Assembly: GCF_030295975.1 (NCBI RefSeq)
Contig: NZ_AP027364.1
Coordinates: forward strand, 3,162,001 to 3,226,000
Reading direction: 5' to 3'
Source: Thalassotalea atypica
GTDB taxonomy: Bacteria > Pseudomonadota > Gammaproteobacteria > Enterobacterales > Alteromonadaceae
Length of the DNA: 64,000 bases
Position 1 is the first letter of the stretch, and each line of letters starts with the position of its first letter. The notes below the pieces were generated by a model, which worked only from the letters and a program-made list of their open reading frames with translations, was not told the origin of the DNA and made no database searches. Positions 18,348 through 27,543 of this stretch are shown here, piece after piece. The position numbers were made by a program, and so were the translations under genes.

Positions 18348-20417
18348 ATGAAAACAATTTTAACAAGCGCAGTATGTTCTTCTCTTTTGCTTCTTTCTGG
18401 TTGCAATGGCACAGAAAGCTCAAAAAGCGAACAAATTACTGAAGTCAAAGCACAAAAAACAGTACTAGCCTCTGGTATCAGCAAGGCCAACATGGACACC
18501 TCTGTTCGTGCACAAGATAACTTTTACCGTCATATCAATGGTGGCTGGATAAAAGCCAACGCAATCCCTGACGATAAAACAGCGATAGGTTCTTTTTACG
18601 GGTTAAGAGATGAAGCAGACGAAAACGTTAAAGCCATCATCGAAGAACTAGCCGCAACACCTAACTTAGTCGCCGGCAGTGACGAGCAAAAAGTGGCTGA
18701 CTTATTCCGCTCATTTATGGATCAAGAACAGCGTGATGCTAAAGGTATCGCACCTATCCAGCCGATATTATCAAAAGTTGACGCGCTTGACTCTAAATCA
18801 GCATTGATGGCATTTTTTGGCGAGCACCAACGTATCGGTGTTAGCAGCCCGCTGTATATGTACATTAGCGTTGACGCAAAAGACTCTAGCCGCTACGCCA
18901 CGCATGTTTGGCAAAGCGGTTTAGGTTTACCTGACAAAGATTACTACTTCAATGAAGAAGAACGCTTCGTTAAGTTACGTGCTGGCTACTTAGCCCACAT
19001 TGAAAAAATGTTTAATCTTGCTGGCTTTGAAAACGGCAGTGAAGCAGCTAAAACTATTATGGATTTAGAGACCAAACTTGCAGACAGCCACTGGACACGA
19101 GTTGAAACTCGCGACAGCGAAAAGCGTTACAACAAGTTCGAAAAATCAAAGCTAAACGAGTTAACGTCTGACATTGATTGGAATGCTTACTTAACCGCAG
19201 GTAACATTGCAGGTCAAGACGATTTGATCGTTAACCAACCTGATTACGTGCAAGGCTTAGGTAAAATTATCGCAGAGACGTCAATGGACGACTGGAAAAC
19301 CTACTTAAAATTCCACACTTTAAGCAGCTTCTCAAATTACCTTTCTACTGATCTAGACAACGAAAACTTTGAATTTTTCTCAAAAGAACTTAATGGTCGA
19401 AAAGAACAACGTCCACAATGGAAACGTGGCGTCTCAGTTGTTAACAACAATTTAGGTGAAGTTATTGGTAAGGTCTATGTTGGCCGTCACTTCAAGCCTG
19501 AAGCCAAAGCGCGCATGAGCACATTGGTTGAAAATTTACGTAGCGCATACGGCAAGTCAATCACTGACTTAGCTTGGATGTCTGACGACACTAAAACCGC
19601 AGCCCACGTCAAACTAGCAGCATTCACACCGAAAATTGGCTACCCAGACAAATGGGAAGATTACTCGGCATTAACCATCAAAGGTGACGACGTTGTCGGT
19701 AACATCATCAACTCTGGCAAGCTGTCACACAAAAAAGAAGTGGAAAAACTAGGTGGTCCAATTCGTAAATGGGAATGGGGCATGACACCTCAAACCGTAA
19801 ACGCTTACTACAATCCAACCGTTAACGAAATTGTTTTCCCAGCAGCTATTTTGCAACCTCCATTTTTCAATATGGAAGCAGATGACGCAGTGAACTACGG
19901 CGGTATCGGCGCGGTAATCGGCCATGAAATGGGCCACGGCTTTGACGACCAAGGCAGTAAATATGACGCCGAAGGTAACTTAAGAAACTGGTGGACAGAC
20001 AAAGATTTAGCAGAATTTAAATCTCGTACTAACCAACTGGTTGAGCAATACAACGCCTTTAAACCATTTGACGATCTTAACGTCAACGGCGAGCTAACCT
20101 TAGGTGAAAACATAGGCGATTTATCCGGTGTTACTATTGCCTACAAGGCGTATAAAGCTTCTCTAAACGGCGAAGAAGCACCCGTGATTGACGGGTTAAC
20201 GGGCGATCAACGTTTCTTCATGGGTTATGCTCAAATTTGGCGTTTAAAGATGAACGAAAAAACCTTACGTAACCGCGTAGCAACTGACCCACACTCTCCG
20301 GGTGAATACCGCGTTATCGGTATCCTTGCCCATGTGGATGAGTTCTACAAAGCATTCGACGTAAAAGAAGGCGATGCCATGTACGTTGCTCCGGAAAAAC
20401 GCGTAAAAATCTGGTAA
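18348..20417 (+). CDS. M13 family metallopeptidase (PepO/neprilysin-like lipoprotein)
   Basis: The 689-residue protein is a zinc endopeptidase of the neprilysin family, predicted to be lipid-anchored in the periplasm: signal peptide with lipobox LLSGC at about 16-20. The N-terminal M13 domain (NFYRHINGGWIKAN) is followed by the catalytic domain with HEMGH at 526-530 and the third zinc ligand Glu587 in ENIGDLSG. NAYYNPTVNEIVFPAAILQPP and the C-terminal VKIW are typical of the family. It is preceded by 162 bp with no gene and ends at a clear terminator. Confidence 0.95.
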   Translation: MKTILTSAVCSSLLLLSGCNGTESSKSEQITEVKAQKTVLASGISKANMDTSVRAQDNFYRHINGGWIKANAIPDDKTAIGSFYGLRDEADENVKAIIEELAATPNLVAGSDEQKVADLFRSFMDQEQRDAKGIAPIQPILSKVDALDSKSALMAFFGEHQRIGVSSPLYMYISVDAKDSSRYATHVWQSGLGLPDKDYYFNEEERFVKLRAGYLAHIEKMFNLAGFENGSEAAKTIMDLETKLADSHWTRVETRDSEKRYNKFEKSKLNELTSDIDWNAYLTAGNIAGQDDLIVNQPDYVQGLGKIIAETSMDDWKTYLKFHTLSSFSNYLSTDLDNENFEFFSKELNGRKEQRPQWKRGVSVVNNNLGEVIGKVYVGRHFKPEAKARMSTLVENLRSAYGKSITDLAWMSDDTKTAAHVKLAAFTPKIGYPDKWEDYSALTIKGDDVVGNIINSGKLSHKKEVEKLGGPIRKWEWGMTPQTVNAYYNPTVNEIVFPAAILQPPFFNMEADDAVNYGGIGAVIGHEMGHGFDDQGSKYDAEGNLRNWWTDKDLAEFKSRTNQLVEQYNAFKPFDDLNVNGELTLGENIGDLSGVTIAYKAYKASLNGEEAPVIDGLTGDQRFFMGYAQIWRLKMNEKTLRNRVATDPHSPGEYRVIGILAHVDEFYKAFDVKEGDAMYVAPEKRVKIW

Positions 20418-20436
20418 TCGAAGTTAAAACTTAATG

Positions 20437-20460
20437 AAGGGAGCTATTGCTCCCTTTTTT
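20437..20460 (+). terminator. Rho-independent terminator after M13 peptidase
   Basis: AAGGGAGC (20437-20444), loop TATT, and GCTCCCTT (20449-20456) form an 8-bp stem that runs into a T tract ending at 20460. It separates the peptidase transcript from the cobalamin riboswitch leader. Confidence 0.9.
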
Positions 20461-20546
20461 ATTATCAATAACCTCATTTAGCCATCTAAACATCTACTTG
20501 TATTAAACTACAATTACCGTTAGACTGAGCGCTCTCACGTTATGGC

Positions 20547-20662
20547 GCAAGAATGAATTTAAATTCAACGCTAATAGGGAATGTGGTGAAAATCCACAAC
20601 TGTACCCGCAACTGTAATTGGCCGATAAATTTGCCAAGAGTCAGATTACCTACCATAGCTGT
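20547..20662 (+). promoter_or_regulatory. Cobalamin riboswitch 1 (leader of btuDC-cobO-btuF)
   Basis: The conserved core GGGAATGTGGTGAAAATCC, then ACTGTACCCGCAACTGTAA, and the 3' B12-box version AGTCAGATTACCTACC near 20637-20655 identify a cobalamin (AdoCbl-type) riboswitch. About 100 nt separate it from the first cistron; this expression platform contains a short hairpin with arms ACGTG (20675-20679) and CACGT (20688-20692). It should repress the uptake operon when cobalamin is plentiful. Confidence 0.9.
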
Positions 20663-20763
20663 GATTAGTCGTTTACGTGCGGGAATACACGTGAGCAGTA
20701 ATAGGCCCTGTTGGTTTGTTACTTCTTACTTGCCGCCTTTAAAACTTATTATTGGATGGTCGA

Positions 20764-21618
20764 GTGTCGGTATTACTGTCGGTTACACAACTCAGTTGGC
20801 AATCAGAAAGCGTTAAAATTCTGCGCAACATCTCGTTTGATGTTGAAGAAGGCGAAGTCGTCGGCATTATTGGCCCAAATGGCGCAGGAAAAACCAGTTT
20901 ATTGCACTGTATTTTAAGGCAAATTGACGCCTACACAGGGCAGATTACCCTTGAAGGCCAGTCGACAAAAACGCTTTCACTCAAGCAATTAGCGCATTAT
21001 TTCGCCTTAGTTTCACAGCAACCCAGCAGCATATTCGACCTGTCAGTTTTTGATGTAGTAAGAATGGGACTAATGCCTCATAAAAACCTATTTGAACGCG
21101 ACACTCCTGAGGATTACGCCAATATTGAACAAGCACTATCTAAAGTAGGTTTAACCCACGCAAGTGAGCACCTGTTCAACCAATTATCGGGTGGCGAACA
21201 GCAACGGGCATTAATTGCGCGTGCGTTAGTGCAAAAATCCAAAGTACTGGTGCTTGACGAGCCAACCAATCATCTAGATGTTTACTATCAACACCAAATT
21301 TTGTCTTTAGTAAAATCACTTGGGATCACAGTATTAATGACAGTGCATGATTTAAACCTTGCCGCACAGTATTGTCAGCGTTTAATTCTGCTCGAACATG
21401 GTCAAATACGCTGTGACGGTAATATTGACGAAGTGCTCAATGAGCAAATGCTATCCGACGTGTTTGGTCTAAGCTGCATTAAAACGACACACCCAATACA
21501 CCAAGTGCCGCAAATAAGTTTCTACCCCGACAATAATACTCAAAGTCGCGTTAGCTCAATCCATCAAGACAAACAACAAGCATCTGTCCAACCTATATTG
21601 AAGGTTAAGCATGACTAA
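20764..21618 (+). CDS. btuD: Vitamin B12 ABC transporter ATP-binding protein (BtuD-like)
   Basis: This ATPase powers import of cobalamin through the BtuC permease. It shows Walker A GPNGAGKTS, the Q-loop VSQQPSS, signature LSGGEQQR, Walker B VLVLDEPTNHLD and switch His in MTVHDLNLAAQYC, all typical of FecE/BtuD ATPases. I prefer the GTG at 20764 (284 residues) because GGATGG lies just upstream; TTG at 20752 would add four residues. It is the first gene behind riboswitch 1 and overlaps the permease start by 8 bp. Confidence 0.9.
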   Translation: MSVLLSVTQLSWQSESVKILRNISFDVEEGEVVGIIGPNGAGKTSLLHCILRQIDAYTGQITLEGQSTKTLSLKQLAHYFALVSQQPSSIFDLSVFDVVRMGLMPHKNLFERDTPEDYANIEQALSKVGLTHASEHLFNQLSGGEQQRALIARALVQKSKVLVLDEPTNHLDVYYQHQILSLVKSLGITVLMTVHDLNLAAQYCQRLILLEHGQIRCDGNIDEVLNEQMLSDVFGLSCIKTTHPIHQVPQISFYPDNNTQSRVSSIHQDKQQASVQPILKVKHD

Positions 21619-22591
21619 GCTAACCGTTGCACTGCCTTTACTGCTAATTTTAAGCGCACTGTCATTAGTTGCCTCACTAACCTTCGGCTCAGTCCCATTA
21701 TCGCTGGGCGAAATCACAAGTTGTCTGATAGGACAATGCGAGAACACCGTAAACCAAGTTGTTATTTGGGAACTACGAGTACCAAGGCTGCTAGTGGGAT
21801 TTGTCGCAGGCGCTGGGCTTTCTTGCGCCGGTGCTATGCTGCAAAATACCACACGAAATAACCTCGCCGATCCTTATATTTTCGGTATTGTTGCAGGTGC
21901 GGGATTGGGCGCAACAATCGCCCATGTTTTACTTGCTAACTACATCAGTATCGCCCTGCCCTTAGGCGCATTTATCGGGGCGCTAATTTCGATCATCATC
22001 GTGGTTTTAGTCGCTAAATCACTTAAACGAATCGACCAAGTATTGCTGACGGGTATCGCCATTTCATTTATGTTTTCCGCTGCCACCCAATTTTTACTGT
22101 ATATGTCAGAGCCCTTTGCCACAAACCGCATTATGTTTTGGCTGATGGGCAGTTTAGCCAACGTGTCCATGCCAGACTTTTACCTAATTTTTATCGTAGT
22201 TTCGCTATGTATAACCATTATGTTAGCGCTGCACCGTCAAATTGATGCGCTACTGCTGGGTGAAAGCAGCGCGCAAAGCCTAGGCGTTAATACCAATAAT
22301 ATTCGACTGCTGATGTTTGGTTTATGTGCAGCAATTACTGCCACCATTGTGGCCTATTGCGGCGGTATTGGTTTTGTTGGTTTGATGGTGCCGCACATAG
22401 TCAGAAAGATTATAGGTGTCACCTTAGTGCCCTTGCTAGTTGGTAGCACCTTAGTGGGCGGCATATTTTTAGTCTGGGTTGATGTTATTGCGCGATCAGC
22501 AATGAACGAAGTTGAAATTCCTATTGGCATTATCACTTCGGCATTGGGCAGTGTATTTTTTATTCTGATCATGAGCAAAAGAATCAAATAG
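21611..22591 (+). CDS. btuC: Vitamin B12 ABC transporter permease (FecCD/BtuC family)
   Basis: The 326-residue protein has about nine or ten membrane helices and the hallmarks of BtuC/FecCD permeases: ELRVPRLLVGFVAGAGLSCAGAMLQ near the N terminus, RNNLADPYIFGI, and the coupling-helix region SAQSLGVN with GGIGFVGLMVPHIVR. Its context between btuD and cobO/btuF, behind a cobalamin riboswitch, makes cobalamin the likely substrate instead of iron chelates. Confidence 0.92.
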   Translation: MTKLTVALPLLLILSALSLVASLTFGSVPLSLGEITSCLIGQCENTVNQVVIWELRVPRLLVGFVAGAGLSCAGAMLQNTTRNNLADPYIFGIVAGAGLGATIAHVLLANYISIALPLGAFIGALISIIIVVLVAKSLKRIDQVLLTGIAISFMFSAATQFLLYMSEPFATNRIMFWLMGSLANVSMPDFYLIFIVVSLCITIMLALHRQIDALLLGESSAQSLGVNTNNIRLLMFGLCAAITATIVAYCGGIGFVGLMVPHIVRKIIGVTLVPLLVGSTLVGGIFLVWVDVIARSAMNEVEIPIGIITSALGSVFFILIMSKRIK

Positions 22592-22624
22592 CTATGTACA
22601 TAAATAACGAGTTGAAATAATAAG

Positions 22625-23224
22625 ATGAGTGATAAAAATTCAGATAAGCATCAACAGCGGATGCAAAAACTCAAAGACAAAGTTGACGCTAGAATCGAGC
22701 AAGCACAAGAAGAAAAAGGTCTTGTTGTAGTGATCACCGGCAACGGCAAAGGTAAAACAACCTCAGGTTTTGGCACCGTCGCCAGAACCGTCGGTCATGG
22801 ATTAAAAGCCGCCGTTGTCCAGTTTATTAAAGGCACATGGGCCAGCGGCGAGAAAAACCTGCTTGAACCTCACGGCGTAACTTTTGACGTGATGGCGACG
22901 GGTTTTACATGGGACACTCAAGATAAAACTGCTGATATTGCAGCCGCCACCCTCGTCTGGGAGCAAGCTAAAAAACGCTTAGCCGATCCCAGCATCGACA
23001 TGGTATTACTCGATGAACTCACCTACATGGTTTCATTTAAGTACCTCGATTTAGACGAAATTATTAACACCATCAACAAGCGCCCAGCCCACCAACATGT
23101 AGTGATCACGGGGCGTGCTTGTCATCGTTCGCTGATCGAGCTAGCTGATACCGTCAGTGAAGTGCAATCAATCAAACATGCCTTTGATTCCGGCATAAAA
23201 GCACAACAAGGGCTGGACTGGTAA
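22625..23224 (+). CDS. cobO: Cob(I)alamin adenosyltransferase CobO/BtuR
   Basis: The enzyme adenosylates corrinoids with ATP, making adenosylcobalamin from imported precursor. The 199-residue protein has the P-loop TGNGKGKTTSGFGT, VVQFIKGTWASGE and the Walker B-like VLLDELTYMVSF, with the C-terminal VITGRACHRSLIELAD of the CobA/CobO/BtuR type. It is 33 bp after btuC and its TAA overlaps the ATG of btuF (TAATG), so it belongs to the uptake operon. Confidence 0.94.
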   Translation: MSDKNSDKHQQRMQKLKDKVDARIEQAQEEKGLVVVITGNGKGKTTSGFGTVARTVGHGLKAAVVQFIKGTWASGEKNLLEPHGVTFDVMATGFTWDTQDKTADIAAATLVWEQAKKRLADPSIDMVLLDELTYMVSFKYLDLDEIINTINKRPAHQHVVITGRACHRSLIELADTVSEVQSIKHAFDSGIKAQQGLDW

Positions 23225-24108
23225 TGCTAAAAATGCTTAACACACTGCTATTACTCATAGGGCTATTATTTACCGCACAAAGTGCAGCATTTTTTAGCTA
23301 TCCATTAATTGACACTAAGCTGACCGAGCCACCAAAAATAATTGCCCTGTCACCACATATTGTCGAGTTATTGTTTGAACTGGGTGCGGGCGAGCAAATT
23401 ATTGGCACCACAGATTTTGCCGACTACCCAGCTCAGGCTCTTGATATTGAGCGCGTCGGTAATGCGATGAATTTGAAGCTAGAAAAAATCGTCGCCATGC
23501 AGCCTGATTTAATTATTGCTTGGCAAAGTGGCAACCCAAGCCAAGACTTAGCCAAACTCAAAAAGCTTGGCTTTAAGGTGATTTATTCTCAGCCAGACAC
23601 ATTCAGAGAGCTCGCCCAAGAAATAGAAACCTTTGGCAAAATCACCGGACACGCACGCCAAGGAAAACTGTTATCCAAAGTGTTGCTAACAAAACTCGAA
23701 GCCTTGGAACGCCAATACAGTAACAAACAATCCGTGAATGTTTTTTATGAAGTGTGGCATCAGCCGCTAACCACCATTGCCAAAAATGCGTGGCCACAAC
23801 ATCACCTCAACATATGCAATGCCAACAACCCTTTTGCTAACGCGCCGCTGGATTATCCACAAGTGAGCACTGAAGCATTAATTGGCAAAAACATTCACGC
23901 CATTGTTCAGCCAAAAGCGCCGAACAAAAGCCAACGAGAATTCTTTAACTGGTCGATGTATAAAAACTTAGAGGCCGTTGAAAATAACCTATTTATTCAT
24001 CCTAATGCCGACGCTTTGCATCGTATGACAATGCGCAGCTTGGATGAAGTCGCCCGTTTGTGTGCCAGTCTCGATCAAGTAAGATCGTTCTACTACACAT
24101 CCGATTAA
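23224..24108 (+). CDS. btuF: Cobalamin-binding periplasmic protein (BtuF-like)
   Basis: The 294-residue protein has a signal peptide (LLLLIGLLFTAQSAAFF) and the class III solute-binding fold: KIIALSPHIVELLFELGAGEQIIGTTDFADYP, VGNAMNLKLEKIVAMQPDLIIAW and NVFYEVWHQPLTTIAKN, all typical of BtuF. It should capture cobalamin delivered by BtuB and hand it to BtuCD. It is the last cistron of the riboswitch-1 operon and starts inside the cobO stop codon. Confidence 0.92.
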   Translation: MLKMLNTLLLLIGLLFTAQSAAFFSYPLIDTKLTEPPKIIALSPHIVELLFELGAGEQIIGTTDFADYPAQALDIERVGNAMNLKLEKIVAMQPDLIIAWQSGNPSQDLAKLKKLGFKVIYSQPDTFRELAQEIETFGKITGHARQGKLLSKVLLTKLEALERQYSNKQSVNVFYEVWHQPLTTIAKNAWPQHHLNICNANNPFANAPLDYPQVSTEALIGKNIHAIVQPKAPNKSQREFFNWSMYKNLEAVENNLFIHPNADALHRMTMRSLDEVARLCASLDQVRSFYYTSD

Positions 24109-24118
24109 CCTTAAAACT

Positions 24119-24262
24119 GATGGTGCCTGTTTTTAATTCAAAAAAGCAGCGTGAAACTGGGAAGTAGGTTTAATTCCTACACTGCCCCCGCAACGGTAAT
24201 TTGCGTTTACCCAATACCTTAATCGGTATCAGCGTAATAAGTCCGGAGACCGGCCATTAGCT
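24119..24262 (+). promoter_or_regulatory. Cobalamin riboswitch 2 (leader of btuB)
   Basis: GGTGCCTG, GTGAAACTGGGAAGTAGG, CACTGCCCCCGCAACGGTAA and the 3' B12 box GTCCGGAGACCGGCC (24241-24255) form a canonical cobalamin riboswitch. Downstream a hairpin with arms AAGCAC (24275-24280) and GTGCTT (24286-24291) ends just before the btuB ribosome site GAGGA, suggesting control of translation initiation. Confidence 0.93.
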
Positions 24263-24304
24263 AAGTTCAACATTAAGCACGGTGGGTGCTTGAATGAGGA
24301 AAAT

Positions 24305-26149
24305 ATGAAAAAATCAATCGTCGCTTTATTCATCACAAGCGCATTAAGTTCTACCGCCAGTTTCGCTCAAACAAACGAAACTGAAAACATCATTGTTACC
24401 GCTTCTCGCTCAGCACAAGACAAATTTGACGCACTCGCGTCAGTTGACATTATTGACCGAGCCCAGATTGAGCAATTACAACCTGACTCAATTGCAGAGT
24501 TATTAACACGTATCGCCGGCATTACCTCAAGTACACAAGGTGGCGCAGGTCATCAAACCTCGCTGTTTGTGCGTGGTACTAACAGCGACCACGTATTGGT
24601 ATTACTCAACGGTGTAAGAGTGGGATCTGCCACCTTAGGCAGTAAAGAGTTTGCCACTATTCCTGTTGCGCTTGTTGAGCGTATTGAAGTGGTTAAAGGA
24701 CCGCGAGCAGCCCTTTGGGGCTCTGACGCATTAGGCGGCGTAATTCAAATTTTTACTCGTCAACTCGGTAATGGTGAAGGCCAAGTAGGCGCATCAATCG
24801 GTCACGACGGATACTGGCAAGGCTACGGCGCCATTGGTTTTGGCAACGAAAAACACAACTACACGTTAAGCGCCTTTACCGAAAGCACGGACGGTTACGA
24901 CGTTATTGAGCCTGATCCAGCAAACATATTCGCCATCGACCAACCTGACGAAGACGGTTACGACCGCCAATCAGTATCACTCGTTGGTTCAAGCCAATTC
25001 AGTGACTTATTTACTCTTGAAGTAAACGCGCAACTGGATAAAGGTAACTCTGAAATCGACGCCTCTTTTGGCGGTGATGAGTTTGACCACGACAACTATC
25101 ACTTCCTTTTACGTGGCCACTGGAATACCGAAAGCACAAACGTTCAACTAAGCTACGCCCAATCGGTTGATAATAACGAAGACAACAACAGCGACTTATT
25201 CGAAGGCGCAGTAAACAGCTTATTTGAAACCAAACGCAACCAAGTAACAGGTATCGCGCAAACACAAGTTTCAGACACGCAAGAGCTCACCGTAGGTATT
25301 GAATGGTACGACGAAGAAATTACCAGCGCGACACTATACTCTGATACAAAACGTGAAGCGTCAGCATTCTTTGCTACTGCTCGCCAAGAGCACAACCAAT
25401 GGAAGTTTGAACAAGCCGTACGTTATGACAGTGTTGGCGATACTGACAGCGAAACCACCTTTCAATTAAGTGTCGGTTATCAATTAACACCACATTGGTT
25501 AGTGGCCTTATCACACGGCACAGCGTTTAAAGCGCCAAGCTTTAACGACTTATACTGGCCTGAAGCGTTTGGTAGCGCAGGTAATCCAGATCTTGTTTCA
25601 GAAACCTCACGCAACACTGAATTGTTAGCGCGTTACCATGAAAACAATGTTGAGTTTGAAATTAGTGCGTATCAAACCGAAATTGACGACTTAATTGAGT
25701 GGGCCCCTCTAGATGCCACCGATCCGTTCAGCGCATGGCAACCTACCAACGTCGCTGAAGCGAAAATTAAAGGGTTAGACGCTACCGGTAAGATTAGTTA
25801 TGAAAACATCTACCACCAAGCCAGCCTTAGCCATATTGACGCTAAGAACGAGACCACAGACACACAGCTGTTCTCTCGCCCTTACTTTAGCGCCAACTAT
25901 AGCCTGGGTTACCAAGCACAAGCGTTTGATGTGTCAGTAAACGTGAACTATCAAGGCAGCCGATTAGACAGCAGTGGCATTGACTTAGACAGCTTTACGC
26001 TAATCAACTTAAATGCAAACTACGAAGTCAGCGCTGCCCTTAACCTGCACGCTAAAATCACCAACGTAACGGATGAAGACTATCAGCTAGTTTACCAATA
26101 CCCAGGTGACGGCCAAGGTTACCGCATTGGTTTAGATTATCGTTTTTAG
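24305..26149 (+). CDS. btuB: TonB-dependent vitamin B12 receptor BtuB
   Basis: BtuB takes up cobalamin through the outer membrane using TonB energy. The 614-residue protein has a signal peptide ending near SFAQ, a TonB box ENIIVTASRS, the plug domain (LLTRIAGITSSTQGGAGH, LFVRGTNSDHVLVLLNGVRVG, VERIEVVKGPRAALWGSDALGGVIQIFT) and a barrel ending in YRIGLDYRF with the terminal Phe of outer membrane proteins. ATG 24305 has GAGGA before it and is better than the in-frame TTG at 24290. The cobalamin riboswitch directly upstream secures the substrate. Confidence 0.95.
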   Translation: MKKSIVALFITSALSSTASFAQTNETENIIVTASRSAQDKFDALASVDIIDRAQIEQLQPDSIAELLTRIAGITSSTQGGAGHQTSLFVRGTNSDHVLVLLNGVRVGSATLGSKEFATIPVALVERIEVVKGPRAALWGSDALGGVIQIFTRQLGNGEGQVGASIGHDGYWQGYGAIGFGNEKHNYTLSAFTESTDGYDVIEPDPANIFAIDQPDEDGYDRQSVSLVGSSQFSDLFTLEVNAQLDKGNSEIDASFGGDEFDHDNYHFLLRGHWNTESTNVQLSYAQSVDNNEDNNSDLFEGAVNSLFETKRNQVTGIAQTQVSDTQELTVGIEWYDEEITSATLYSDTKREASAFFATARQEHNQWKFEQAVRYDSVGDTDSETTFQLSVGYQLTPHWLVALSHGTAFKAPSFNDLYWPEAFGSAGNPDLVSETSRNTELLARYHENNVEFEISAYQTEIDDLIEWAPLDATDPFSAWQPTNVAEAKIKGLDATGKISYENIYHQASLSHIDAKNETTDTQLFSRPYFSANYSLGYQAQAFDVSVNVNYQGSRLDSSGIDLDSFTLINLNANYEVSAALNLHAKITNVTDEDYQLVYQYPGDGQGYRIGLDYRF

Positions 26150-26178
26150 ATAGTTTGAAATAATAGGTCTGAGATGAG

Positions 26179-26211
26179 CAGGCACTTTTGAGGGAAAGTG
26201 CCTGTTTTTTT
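26179..26211 (+). terminator. Rho-independent terminator of btuB
   Basis: CAGGCACTTT (26179-26188) and AAAGTGCCTG (26195-26204) form a perfect 10-bp stem with a 6-nt loop, followed by seven T (26205-26211). Confidence 0.95.
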
Positions 26212-26244
26212 GATAAGGCATTCGCTAAAACAGGGTAACAAGAT

Positions 26245-26258
26245 TGCCCGTTTGGGCA
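26245..26258 (-). terminator. Short hairpin at the 3' end of the DUF4062 cassette
   Basis: On the minus strand TGCCC-AAAC-GGGCA follows six bases after the DUF4062 stop and is followed by ATCTTGTT. The stem is short and the T tract poor, so this is a weak terminator candidate. Confidence 0.4.
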
Positions 26259-26263
26259 GTTTG

Positions 26264-27433
26264 TTAACTTTCGCTTTCATCTACCTCTTTTGTCATGAAG
26301 GCTTCTAAGCCTACGAGAACATTATTTTCTTTTTCAAAGTAATCTTGAAATTCGTCATCAAAACTTTGGTCTCGATAACGTAACATTCCTGGCCCCATAT
26401 TTCCCATGTCAGATATCGCATCAAAAATTACCTGCCTTACGTCAGGAGTCAGTGTTACATAACTTTGCCAATCAATAGATATTTTATTGATAAAGTCTTG
26501 TCTAAATCTCAACTCATAATATGTTCTATCCGATTTAATTAGTGCTGTTCTACCAAATGTATTCCTATTTGGTAAATCGACTATTTCAACGATTTCAGCT
26601 AGCTCTAACAAATATTCAAAAGAACAGCCGTCATTAGTGACAACACTAAAATCAGGGAGGTTTAGACCTGCTAAAAAGTCAGCTAAACGACGATACCTTA
26701 TTACTCCACGAGCAACATCACGATTTTGAGAACTACCAATAGTAGATATCATTGCAGCTTTAAGGTCTTCAATTTGTTCTGTAATAGTAAATATCTTTCT
26801 AGACTCTACACTTTGATCTCTTTCTTCTCTTAAAAGTTTCTGGAACAATGAGCCCCACTGCTTTTTAAGGTGGTTTTCAATATCTTCAACTTTGTTAAAA
26901 GTTATAACGCTATTACCCCTATTTCTATGGGTTAAAAAGTTAATAAATTCAAAAATATATTTTGCAGACTCAGGTTTATCTAAAGACGGAAATTTTATTT
27001 GATTTACGAGCTCTTTATTTTTTTGATAGACGAAATGGTCATGCATGACCTTTCCTTCGACAAATGCAAAAACAGGTACACCGGAATCTATTGCCTTTAA
27101 GACTTCAAGTTGCGTGATAGACAGTTTTTCTGGCTCTTGCAGTACAGTCACATCGAAACTAGAACTAATTAAACTTTCCATATCAACATTATTCAAGGCT
27201 TCAGGAATAACTTTACCACCAAATCGAGGACCGATAAGGAGTACCACCATATCAGCGTTTGGGACTTCTTGAATGCAACTTGAATGTGTATGAGCCCTAG
27301 GGTCGTATAGGACGTCAGAGTATTCACTTAGAATAGGATCATAACCCAGTCGTAATAGAAAAGACCTTAATTGCTCTCTGGCCATAGACAGGTCATAACA
27401 GGTTGATGATACGAATACTTTTGGACTTGGCAC
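26264..27433 (-). CDS. DUF4062 domain-containing protein, possible defence/conflict component
   Basis: The 389-residue soluble protein begins PKVFVSSTCYDLSMAREQLR, the hallmark of the DUF4062 domain, followed by a TIR-like alpha/beta layout: DMVVLLIGPRFGG, then SITQLEVLKAIDSGVPVFAFVEG (about residues 1-150). The remaining ~230 residues have no motif I recognise. DUF4062 occurs at the N terminus of STAND-type NTPases and other conflict-associated proteins; here no NTPase is fused. Translation starts at GTG 27433 with AAGGAG upstream. It is the last gene of a three-gene minus-strand cassette, 110 bp after the membrane protein. Function is inferred only. Confidence 0.75.
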   Translation of the reverse strand: MPSPKVFVSSTCYDLSMAREQLRSFLLRLGYDPILSEYSDVLYDPRAHTHSSCIQEVPNADMVVLLIGPRFGGKVIPEALNNVDMESLISSSFDVTVLQEPEKLSITQLEVLKAIDSGVPVFAFVEGKVMHDHFVYQKNKELVNQIKFPSLDKPESAKYIFEFINFLTHRNRGNSVITFNKVEDIENHLKKQWGSLFQKLLREERDQSVESRKIFTITEQIEDLKAAMISTIGSSQNRDVARGVIRYRRLADFLAGLNLPDFSVVTNDGCSFEYLLELAEIVEIVDLPNRNTFGRTALIKSDRTYYELRFRQDFINKISIDWQSYVTLTPDVRQVIFDAISDMGNMGPGMLRYRDQSFDDEFQDYFEKENNVLVGLEAFMTKEVDESES

Positions 27434-27543
27434 CTAATCTCCTTAGAAAGTCAACGCCTTACTTTTGGACGCATAAATGCTTGGCTAAAATTAGCGACGA
27501 AGGAGTGCAAGCCAAGCATTTTTGCACCCTTTTGAGCAATTTA

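Noticed and set aside
20553-20917. Two plus-strand open frames of 68 and 87 codons
   Set aside because: They run through the cobalamin riboswitch and the start of btuD in other frames; their bases are explained by conserved RNA and by the ATPase.
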